Assembly: GCA_021734255.1 (NCBI GenBank)
Contig: JAIPJM010000010.1
Coordinates: 21,370 to 85,369 of the forward strand
From: Fidelibacterota bacterium
GTDB lineage: Bacteria; Fidelibacterota; UBA8477; JABMPR01
Length of the DNA: 64,000 nucleotides
Reading direction: 5' to 3'
The position numbers were made by a program, and so were the translations under genes. Positions 16,882-23,826 of this stretch are shown one piece after another. Position 1 is the stretch's first letter, and each line of letters opens with the position of its first letter. A model generated the notes under the pieces. That model did not search any database. It was not told where the DNA came from and was given only the letters and a program-made list of their open reading frames with translations.

Positions 16882-18147
16882 ATGCTAATCGAATACAATT
16901 TCGAAAATTTCAAATCTTTCAAGGGTATGAACACATTTTCCATGGTCGGAGTGCCTTCATTTAAAGAGCATGAGCCGGACAACATTATTAGTATGGAAAA
17001 ATTCAAGCTGCTTAAATCAGCCGTCATCTATGGTAACAATGCAAGTGGTAAGAGCAACTTTACTGACGGGATTGCTGCTATGAAAAAGCTTGTGCTTAAT
17101 TCCTTTCGTGATGCTCTACTTGAAGAGGACAATGATTCGGACTCTGAACGTTCAATAACTGTCGACAAATTTTTACTCAGCACTGATTCTGAGGACCAGC
17201 CAACACATTTTGAGATCAAATTTTTGTGTTGTAAAGCCAAGTTCAGATATGGCTTCGAAATCTTAAATGGTCAAATATCGTCAGAATGGTTGTACAGTAC
17301 GCAGAAAATTAAAGAAGTTCCTCTTTTCGTGCGTGAAGGGAAAAAATTTTCAATTAACAAATCATCTTTCGGCGAAGGAGAGAATCTTGAGAAGAAGACA
17401 AGGTCCAATGTACTTTTTCTCAGCCTCGTCGCCCAATTAAATGGAAAAAAGTCAAGTAGTATCATAGATTGGTTTAAACAACTTAACCTGATCAGTGGTC
17501 TTATGGATGAAGGATATGGCGGTTATACTTTGTTCAAGCTCAGGCAGGATGTTGAGTTCAGAAAATGGGTATCACTAATTCTTCCTACTCTCGAAATATC
17601 TAACATTACAGTCGATGAACTTGAAGGGAAAAGTGATAATAAAAAGAAGCAGATTAAATTCCAGGTATCTACTTGGCACAATAAATATGATAGCCAAAAC
17701 ATTATTGTGGATAGTGTCCCCTTTGATTTTGCCTCACAGGAATCTGAAGGAACAAAACGATTTATTTTTCTGCTGGGTCCAATCTATGATACACTCAGAA
17801 ATGGCAAAATTTTGTTGATTGATGAATTCGATTCCAGACTCCACCCCCACTTGCTGCAGAAACTTACAGAAATGTTTCATCGGACAAACAAATTCAATTC
17901 CCAACTGATTTATACGTCTCATCATGCATCCCTTCTTGATAAAGATTTATTCAGGCGGGATCAAATATGGTTTTCAGAGAAGGACCAATTTGGCATTTCC
18001 TCGATGTATTCCTTGGCTGATTTTAAAAGCACAGATGTGAGAAATACATCATCCTTTTCAAAAAATTACCTTAAAGGCAAATATGGAGCAATTTCTTACT
18101 TCGATATCAAAGACGAATTGATTAATGAGCTCTATGAAAATGTCTAA
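16882..18147 (+). CDS. SMC-like AAA ATPase (AAA_15/AAA_21, RloA-like)
   Basis: The 421-residue protein begins MLIEYNFENFKSFK, the usual start of single-chain SMC-like ATPases of defence loci. Walker A GNNASGKSN is at 51-59, an ABC-type signature-like SQESEGTKRF at 285-294, Walker B ILLIDEFDSRLHP at 310-322, and a switch histidine in YTSHHASLL near 347. Related proteins include RloA, AbiLi and the ATPase subunits of several abortive-infection systems. It has AAGGAG before the ATG and overlaps its small partner at the 3' end. The gene is clearly AT-rich, as is the 175-base region before it (16707-16881). With its partner it forms a two-gene module that may be a defence system; that role is inferred. 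Confidence 0.8.
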   Translation: MLIEYNFENFKSFKGMNTFSMVGVPSFKEHEPDNIISMEKFKLLKSAVIYGNNASGKSNFTDGIAAMKKLVLNSFRDALLEEDNDSDSERSITVDKFLLSTDSEDQPTHFEIKFLCCKAKFRYGFEILNGQISSEWLYSTQKIKEVPLFVREGKKFSINKSSFGEGENLEKKTRSNVLFLSLVAQLNGKKSSSIIDWFKQLNLISGLMDEGYGGYTLFKLRQDVEFRKWVSLILPTLEISNITVDELEGKSDNKKKQIKFQVSTWHNKYDSQNIIVDSVPFDFASQESEGTKRFIFLLGPIYDTLRNGKILLIDEFDSRLHPHLLQKLTEMFHRTNKFNSQLIYTSHHASLLDKDLFRRDQIWFSEKDQFGISSMYSLADFKSTDVRNTSSFSKNYLKGKYGAISYFDIKDELINELYENV

Positions 18148-18556
18148 GCAGAAAACACCGACCAGAAAGAGAAAAAATCTTGAACAAAGGTCTGGTGAAC
18201 CAAGAAGACTTGTTGTCTTCAGTTTGCGGTATTTTGATGTTAGTCAGGGACAGAGATTTTCAGAGTGGGAGGCAGAGCAGCTTTTAGCTCTTGCTCTGGA
18301 GAGGCTTCGACAGGTTTCAAACCTTACAATGGGGCAGGCCATTAGCGATGGAATAATAAAGGTGTACGGAAATTTCCCACCTTCAAAGAAAACCGAGTTT
18401 ACGCCTCCAAGATACATCCCAGAAGGGGCTAAGTGGGCAAGTTGTCATATTCAGGGTGAAGAGGTAATCGCTGGTGTCGTAGAGGACAATATTTTTCACA
18501 TAGTCTTTCTCGATAAAAACCATGAGTTCTGGAAATCTAAATTGAAAAACACATAA
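18125..18556 (+). CDS. Small conserved partner of the SMC-like ATPase, function unknown
   Basis: The protein has 138-143 residues and its start is uncertain. ATG at 18125, 18134 and 18140 are all in frame, and the last overlaps the ATPase stop by eight bases. A lysine/arginine-rich start is followed by RRLVVFSLRYFD, a helical part with ERLRQVSNLTMGQA, and an end AGVVEDNIFHIVFLDKNHEFWK. I know the 'N-x-F-x-IVFLDxxHxFW' ending from an unnamed family of small proteins in accessory regions, but no activity is established. It does not look like RloB, the usual partner of RloA. The overlap with the ATPase gene argues for a shared function, possibly an effector whose release the ATPase controls. Confidence 0.6.
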   Translation: MSSMKMSKQKTPTRKRKNLEQRSGEPRRLVVFSLRYFDVSQGQRFSEWEAEQLLALALERLRQVSNLTMGQAISDGIIKVYGNFPPSKKTEFTPPRYIPEGAKWASCHIQGEEVIAGVVEDNIFHIVFLDKNHEFWKSKLKNT

Positions 18557-18784
18557 ACTATTGTCAGCATTGGACAGGTTTTTAGAGCGTCTTCTACACA
18601 TAATCGACCAACACATGCACTAACCCGTCTGATTTTTGGACTTTAGGCGTTCTTCTTCGACCAATACCCTGTCCATAACCTTCCATTCATCATAACAAAG
18701 CGAACTCCTTTGTAATTCGATCCGTTCTTTTCTAAGTTTCCAGGCATTTTGGTAATCAAGTAGCAAAATGGGTTACAGATTTCA

Positions 18785-19195
18785 ATGACTCACAACGAAG
18801 AGGTGATCCAGCTAATGAGTTCAAAAAACATGGATGAGCAATACTTAAGTCCCCCAGTCGCTGCAAAAATCATCCAACATAACCTTGATGAAATTCTTCA
18901 AGCGATCACAGAAGGACATCTCCCCTCGACTAAATTCCAGGGAACCACTCTGCTTGCATGCCATGACTTGGCAACATTCTACCTGTCCAAACATCCAGAA
19001 TTCCTCCAGAGTAGTGCTGATGAACACAAACATGGCCGCTACGATTTGATCTCACAGCAAGAGCGTGAATCAAAAGCCATCAAATTGATAGCTGAAAAGC
19101 TAAGAGAGCTAGCTCAATTTGAGTTAACTGGTGACAAGGTTCAGGAGTCGAAGAATTTTAAGGCAAAGCTCAAAGATAAAGTGCCACCTAAATGA
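18785..19195 (+). CDS. MerR/excisionase-like DNA-binding protein, candidate recombination directionality factor
   Basis: Residues 20-68 (YLSPPVAAKIIQHN, then ILQAITEGHLPSTKF, then LLACHDLATFYLSKH) follow the HTH_17/excisionase pattern: a two-helix HTH, then a wing with 'G-x-LP', then a helix. The remaining 65 residues are charged and helical. The stop overlaps the serine recombinase start by four bases (ATGA), so the two are co-translated. Large serine integrases need a directionality factor for excision, and these are often encoded next to the integrase. MerR-like proteins in this position could instead regulate the recombinase. The 228 bases before it (18557-18784) contain no supported gene. 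Confidence 0.6.
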   Translation: MTHNEEVIQLMSSKNMDEQYLSPPVAAKIIQHNLDEILQAITEGHLPSTKFQGTTLLACHDLATFYLSKHPEFLQSSADEHKHGRYDLISQQERESKAIKLIAEKLRELAQFELTGDKVQESKNFKAKLKDKVPPK

Positions 19196-20784
19196 CCTCT
19201 CCCAAGGAACAGAAGAAGGCAATTATCTATTGTCGTGTGTCTACACAGGAGCAGGGTGATAGTGGTCTCTCGCTACGCAAACAAGAGGACTTGTGTCGAC
19301 AATGGTGCGAAGGCAAGGGATATCAGGTGTTGGACGCTGTTCATGATGTAGAAAGTGGAGGTAGCCTCGATAGACCTGAAATGAAAAACCTTATGTTCAT
19401 GGCAACTAATCGGAACTTTGATTTATTGGTCTCGACCAAGCTGGATAGAATTTCCCGAAAATTGACGGACTTTCTCTCTTTGCTTCAGCTTTTTGAGGAA
19501 AATGGCTTGGGTCTGGCGACCGTCCTAGATCCATACGACGACTCAAGTCCAACTGGTAGACTCATGCGTTCAATGATTTTGGTTTTTGCTGAATTTGAAC
19601 GAGACCAAGGCAGCGAGCGAACTCGACTTGCAGTGAGCAAGAGAGCTGAGATGGGCGAAGCTCCTGGTGGCATTGCACCGCTTGGTTATGATCGGAAGGA
19701 CAAGAAATTTATTGTCAACCAAGCCGAAGCAGAAATCGTTCGATTAATTTTTAATCATTATGTAGCAGGTTCTCCCCCTTCAGAGATTGCCAAAATTTTG
19801 AATAAGAAAGGACTCCGGACAAAGCAATATCCAACAAAAAAAGGGATCAGAGGCGGCCGACGATTTACTGCTAACGCTATTTACAAGGTAGTAATCAATC
19901 CAACTTCTGCTGGAATGATTCGTCACCAGGGTAGATTGCTCAAGGGGCTCCACACTGCCATTATCACACCTGAACAGTACAACAAAGCCCAGATAATCGT
20001 CAGCGAAAATGCTCAAAAGAAAAATCTTGGTCGAAGCAGAATGAACAGACCACTAAATGGTTTGGTCTTTTGCGGTTTGTGTGAAGGCTATTTCAAATAT
20101 CAATCTGGGACTGGGAAATCTAAAAAGCGTTATGACTATTATCGATGTACGCACTCCATTGGAAAGAATGCTACCTGCAACAATCTCCCTATCCCAAGCA
20201 GGCATCTTGAGGACATGGTAATTGGGGCAATCCAGAGTCTGGTTTCTGACAAGGAATATACTGGAAGGATAGTTAGGGAAGCTACGCAAGTAGATCAGTC
20301 AGAGGTTAATAACATCAAGACTGAGCTATCCGCTGTTCGTCAAACCATTAACTCCGTAGAGACAAAGCAAAAGAATACGGTAATGTTGTTCACTGGCGAT
20401 GAAGCCCGGATCAAGATTACAAACGAAATCCTTCATGAGCTTGAAGAGGAATTGACTCAATTACGTTCTTCTGAAGTTATCCTGATCGAGCGACTTGAGA
20501 AGCTTCAGCAAAAGGTTCCCAACACGGAAGCCTTGGTGAGAACATTATCGAAATTCACTGGCTTAGTAGATCAATTAGATCCCGAATCTAAAATGAAATT
20601 ATTCCATCTCTTCATCTCTGGGATCAAGGTTTCAATGCCCAAGGATGATCAAGGGCATTCCACGGTGGAAATTAACCTATATGCAGAACCCCCATCAAAA
20701 ATTGAGTCAATCATTGATGAGGGTTCGCATGTTTACAATCTATTGCTCCGGAGGAGAGATTTGAACTCCCGACCTGGTGGTTAA
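19192..20784 (+). CDS. Large serine recombinase (site-specific integrase)
   Basis: The N-terminal resolvase domain (about 8-150) has the nucleophile S17 in YCRVSTQEQ and the conserved TKLDRISR and FAEFERD segments. A recombinase domain follows (about 160-270: GIAPLGYDRKD, AEIVRLIF, NAIYKVVINP). A zinc ribbon has C294, C297, C319 and C329, and a coiled coil spans about 370-440. This is the full layout of large serine integrases such as those of phages and ICEs. The last 12 codons lie inside the tRNA-Asn gene read on the opposite strand and give the ending LRRRDLNSRPGG. The C-terminus is therefore supplied by the host tRNA after integration. This marks the attachment site and suggests the enzyme inserted the surrounding element. 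Confidence 0.93.
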   Translation: MTSPKEQKKAIIYCRVSTQEQGDSGLSLRKQEDLCRQWCEGKGYQVLDAVHDVESGGSLDRPEMKNLMFMATNRNFDLLVSTKLDRISRKLTDFLSLLQLFEENGLGLATVLDPYDDSSPTGRLMRSMILVFAEFERDQGSERTRLAVSKRAEMGEAPGGIAPLGYDRKDKKFIVNQAEAEIVRLIFNHYVAGSPPSEIAKILNKKGLRTKQYPTKKGIRGGRRFTANAIYKVVINPTSAGMIRHQGRLLKGLHTAIITPEQYNKAQIIVSENAQKKNLGRSRMNRPLNGLVFCGLCEGYFKYQSGTGKSKKRYDYYRCTHSIGKNATCNNLPIPSRHLEDMVIGAIQSLVSDKEYTGRIVREATQVDQSEVNNIKTELSAVRQTINSVETKQKNTVMLFTGDEARIKITNEILHELEEELTQLRSSEVILIERLEKLQQKVPNTEALVRTLSKFTGLVDQLDPESKMKLFHLFISGIKVSMPKDDQGHSTVEINLYAEPPSKIESIIDEGSHVYNLLLRRRDLNSRPGG

Positions 20785-20817
20785 CAGCCACTCGCTCTAC
20801 CACTGAGCTACTCCGGA
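20746..20817 (-). tRNA. tRNA-Asn (GUU)
   Basis: On the minus strand a complete 72-base cloverleaf can be folded. The acceptor stem is TCCGGAG/CTCCGGA. The D-arm is GCTC-AGTGGTAGA-GC, and the anticodon loop CTGTTAA has anticodon GTT for asparagine. The T-arm is GGGAG-TTCAAAT-CTCTC, and the discriminator base is G. CCA is not encoded. The first pair of the anticodon stem is a mismatch (A-C) in my fold. The 3' half, on the low-coordinate side, overlaps the end of the serine recombinase gene on the other strand, as expected when an element has integrated at the tRNA 3' end and rebuilt the gene. Confidence 0.95.
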
Positions 20818-20823
20818 TCGTAT

Positions 20824-20850
20824 AAAAAAAGCTCGGCCTGCCACGCCGAA
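20824..20850 (-). terminator. Intrinsic terminator hairpin just before tRNA-Asn
   Basis: Read on the minus strand, TTCGGC pairs with GCCGAG around a seven-base loop (20832-20850) and is followed by CT7 at 20824-20831. The hairpin plus U-run fits factor-independent termination of the upstream HIT transcript. A second hairpin, TTGAGTT-AAA-AACTCAA, lies at 20852-20868. The unusual point is that the T-run ends only six bases before the 5' end of the tRNA, between the best-looking promoter and the tRNA itself. Confidence 0.55.
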
Positions 20851-20880
20851 GTTGAGTTAAAAACTCAATGTAGGCGGGCG

Positions 20881-20909
20881 AAGATAATCCAAGTCATATG
20901 GGCTGTCAA
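20881..20909 (-). promoter_or_regulatory. Sigma-70-type promoter on the minus strand upstream of tRNA-Asn
   Basis: On the minus strand a perfect -35 TTGACA (complement of 20904-20909) is followed after exactly 17 bases by TATCTT (complement of 20881-20886), one mismatch from TATAAT. The start point would fall near 20874, just after the HIT gene stop. The transcript would run through two hairpins (20852-20868 and 20832-20850) before reaching the tRNA at 20817. It may drive the tRNA or a roughly 50-base RNA ending at the terminator. Confidence 0.55.
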
Positions 20910-20912
20910 TCC

Positions 20913-21419
20913 CTACAATATTATTTTTTCAAAATAGGGCTTCATGGCATCGTAGGTCTCCTGTAAACCCTGAACCAATACTTTCGCATGCCCGGTTATC
21001 GGCATAAAATTCGTATCGCCCAGCCACCTTGGAACAATATGAAAGTGAACGTGATCAGCAATACCAGCACCGGCAACAGCACCCTCGTTCAAACCCAGAT
21101 TCACCCCTTCAGCTCGGAACTCCTCTTTTAGCATTCTGATGCAGATCTGACTCAAACGCATGATCTCGGTCAAGGTCTCAACAGGCAGATCTTCCACCTT
21201 ATCATTATGTTCATAGGGTGCGATCATCAGGTGACCATTATTATATGGGTACAAATTCATCAGGACACAGGAATATTTTCCACGGTATAACAATAGATTG
21301 TCCCTGTCATTCTCAACCGCAGGTTTATCACAGAATATGCAACCCTCGATCTTGATGGACTTAATGAACTCCATACGCCATGGAGCCCACATTCTCATTA
21401 TTTCATGTGAATCAGTCAT
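20913..21419 (-). CDS. HIT family nucleotide hydrolase/phosphorylase
   Basis: The 168-residue protein has the histidine triad HVHFHIVPRW at about 123-132, which holds the catalytic histidine that attacks the nucleotide phosphate. CIFC at about 27-30 is the N-terminal zinc half-site found in the Ap4A-phosphorylase-like branch, and the MWAPWRMEFIK start is typical of that branch. Such enzymes cleave dinucleoside polyphosphates or nucleoside phosphoramidates in the cytoplasm. It is the first host gene after the integrated element. It is transcribed away from the EF-G-like gene's 3' end with a 111-base gap, so it could be read through from that gene or independently. The exact substrate is not deducible. 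Confidence 0.9.
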   Translation of the reverse strand: MTDSHEIMRMWAPWRMEFIKSIKIEGCIFCDKPAVENDRDNLLLYRGKYSCVLMNLYPYNNGHLMIAPYEHNDKVEDLPVETLTEIMRLSQICIRMLKEEFRAEGVNLGLNEGAVAGAGIADHVHFHIVPRWLGDTNFMPITGHAKVLVQGLQETYDAMKPYFEKIIL

Positions 21420-21530
21420 TTACTAGGGAATAAGTTAGACCCTAAGATGGCCTCTGGTCAAGCTCCAACCTTCGCTCAATTAGAATAAGCTAGGCGGACT
21501 GTTTACCAGCTTGGGGGTCTAGCTTTGGAT

Positions 21531-23600
21531 CTATTCTTCTTCTTTAGCAGCCTCGATAGCAGCGATCAATTTGACCTCTTCTTCCTTCGGCATCTCATCG
21601 TAATGAGAGAATTTCTGCTTGTGGGAAGCTTTGCCCTGAGTCAAAGAACGCAGCGTCGAGGAATATTTAAATAGATTTGCCTGGGGAACCTTTGCCTTCA
21701 GGACCTGAAAATGTCCCTCAGCATCCATTCCAAGAATTCGGCCTCGTTTCGCAGTCAGGTCACCCATAACATCACCCATGAAATCTTCAGGAACGAGGAT
21801 CTCAACCTCAAAAATGGGTTCCAGGAGACAGGGCTTGGCATCTTTACAGGCATCCCTGAAGGCACCTTTACCAGCGATCTGAAAGGCAATATCCTTTGAA
21901 TCGACAGGGTGCATTTTACCATCAAAAAAGGTCGCTTTAATATCAACAATGGGGAAGCCGGCAACAAAGCCTTCCTCTGAGGCCGCGTTGATACCCTTCT
22001 GAACAGAAGGTACAAAAACACGATCAACATTCTGGCCAACCAGAGTCTCCTCGAATACGATGCCTTCACCACGGGGAAGTGGTTCGACGCGGAGCCAAAC
22101 TTCGGCGAACTGACCGGCACCACCGGATTGCTTTTTATGACGATATTTTGCTTCGCCATTGGCTTTAATGGTCTCGCGGTAAGCAATTTTTGGTTCAACG
22201 AGTTCTACCTGGACCTTGAATCGCTCCTGAAGTTTATTAAAGGCCACATTGATCTGAAGCTCTCCCTGACCAGAAAGTACCGTTTGATGGAGTTCTGAAT
22301 CGACTTCGTAGAGCAGTGTGGGATCCTCTTCATGCAGCAGTGCCAGCCCAGAACTGATCTTGTCTTCCTCACCCTTTGCCTTGGCAACAACTGCAAACTG
22401 AATATTGGGAGCTGGAAATTCTGTCGGTTTCAGGGTTACTGGATTCTTGGGATGGGACAGTGTATCACCCGTGTGTGAGATCTTGAGCTTCACCGTCGCC
22501 CCAATATCACCAGCATTGATGGCGTGTACTTCATCCCTGTCATGGCCATTCACTGCATAGACATGCCCCAGTCTTTCACTCCCGCTGCGGGTCGGGTTGG
22601 CCATATCCATACCAGATGTGATCTGACCGGCGTACACCCTGAAGAAACTCAGCTCACCCACATGGGCTTCACTGGTAGTTTTAAAGATAAGGGCTGCCGT
22701 TTGGTTTACATCATCAGCGTGGAGTTTCGTGCCATCTTCAGCGATTGCAGCTGGCATATCTGCCGGCGAAGGAAAATATTTTTCGATTATTTCCAGAACA
22801 CGGGAAACACCAATATTCGGTACACCTGCCGTACAGAATACAGGAAAGATCTGCTTGTGGATAATGGCTTCTCTCAGACCATGTCTCAGGTCATCCTCTG
22901 ACAATTCGCCCTGGTCAAAATATTTTTCCATCAGGGTTTCGTCTGATTCTGCGACTTGCTCCACCAACTCAGTATACAGGGTCTCAACTTCACTGGCAAC
23001 TGCTTCAGGAAGATCTTCCATTGTGTATTTACCAGTATCATCCTTATAGACCAGGGTCTTTTTTCTGATGATATCAACGACCTTATTGAATCCGATGCCC
23101 TCATTGACAGGCAGTTGCAAAGCTGTCACATGGTTTCCATATCTTTCTTTCAGGCCATCGAAAGCTGCGTGGAAATCTGATTGTTCCTTGTCCACACCTG
23201 TGATCGCGAAAGCTCTTGGGATCCCGTGCTCTTCACAGAAATGCCGCATATTGTCTGTGCCCATTTCGGGACCATGTGTACTATCTACAACGATAAGACC
23301 GGTGTCAGCTACTCGAACAGCGCTTAATGCATCACCAACGAAATCAGTAAATCCAGGCGTGTCGAGGATATTCAGTTTGGTATCCTGCCATTCCATAGCT
23401 AACAAAGACGTTCCGACTGAACATTGTCTCTCGATCTCTTCTGGGCGATAATCTGATTTGGTATTTCCCTCTGCGATCGTTCCAATTCTCGTTGACAATC
23501 CCGCAGAGTACAACATTGCTTCACTCAGGGCAGTCTTCCCTGAGGAAGCGTGGCCTACAATGGCAACATTTCGGATATCCTTGGTTAAGTAATCTTTCAT
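21531..23600 (-). CDS. EF-G-like translational GTPase (EF-G2 type)
   Basis: The 689-residue protein has the five-domain EF-G layout. The P-loop GHASSGKT is at 16-23 and G3 DTPGF at 80-84. A domain II begins around residue 300, and domains III-V end in the glycine-rich GKGAFRDACKDA and HYDEMP segments. The G4 motif that selects guanine is TGVD at 134-137 instead of NKxD, so the lysine and asparagine are both lost. Some EF-G2 proteins also deviate here. This together with the shorter domain IV marks it as the EF-G-like paralogue rather than the essential elongation factor. Its cellular role in most species is unclear. It appears monocistronic or paired with the downstream HIT gene. Confidence 0.9.
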   Translation of the reverse strand: MKDYLTKDIRNVAIVGHASSGKTALSEAMLYSAGLSTRIGTIAEGNTKSDYRPEEIERQCSVGTSLLAMEWQDTKLNILDTPGFTDFVGDALSAVRVADTGLIVVDSTHGPEMGTDNMRHFCEEHGIPRAFAITGVDKEQSDFHAAFDGLKERYGNHVTALQLPVNEGIGFNKVVDIIRKKTLVYKDDTGKYTMEDLPEAVASEVETLYTELVEQVAESDETLMEKYFDQGELSEDDLRHGLREAIIHKQIFPVFCTAGVPNIGVSRVLEIIEKYFPSPADMPAAIAEDGTKLHADDVNQTAALIFKTTSEAHVGELSFFRVYAGQITSGMDMANPTRSGSERLGHVYAVNGHDRDEVHAINAGDIGATVKLKISHTGDTLSHPKNPVTLKPTEFPAPNIQFAVVAKAKGEEDKISSGLALLHEEDPTLLYEVDSELHQTVLSGQGELQINVAFNKLQERFKVQVELVEPKIAYRETIKANGEAKYRHKKQSGGAGQFAEVWLRVEPLPRGEGIVFEETLVGQNVDRVFVPSVQKGINAASEEGFVAGFPIVDIKATFFDGKMHPVDSKDIAFQIAGKGAFRDACKDAKPCLLEPIFEVEILVPEDFMGDVMGDLTAKRGRILGMDAEGHFQVLKAKVPQANLFKYSSTLRSLTQGKASHKQKFSHYDEMPKEEEVKLIAAIEAAKEEE

Positions 23601-23826
23601 TCCAATCTCCTCGACAAATTTTACTTCTTGATCATGTATTTAATAGCGCCCGAAACCAGGGCTTTAGTGCTTGTTTTATAACAGGTTAGAGCAGACATTC
23701 AATTCTTATACTAATTTCATATTTTAAGAGCGTCCAAAAATCCGTCATAATTCACGATTAGCAAGACATTTTTAGCTACCGGCATCCTGCAATCCTTGGT
23801 ATCTGATCTGAGGGGGATATTGCGGA

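Larger units (their letters stand above)
1327..20784. mobile_element. Integrated defence-rich accessory element at tRNA-Asn (left edge unknown)
   Basis: The right edge is set by the large serine recombinase gene, whose 3' end runs into tRNA-Asn on the opposite strand. The interval between the DUF1684 gene and this tRNA contains only accessory genes: two recombinases, a putative directionality factor, a replication-protein-like gene, a type I restriction-modification operon, a KAP NTPase, an SMC-like ATPase pair and uncharacterised HTH proteins. Host genes resume with the HIT protein at 20913. I found no convincing second copy of the tRNA 3' end, so the left boundary given here is simply the end of the last host-like gene. 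The region may be one element or several nested ones. Confidence 0.6.

Noticed and set aside
16882..18556. Reading the ATPase and its partner as RloA-RloB
   Set aside because: The partner lacks the RloB pattern and ends with an unrelated FLDKNHEFW motif, so only the ATPase is called RloA-like.
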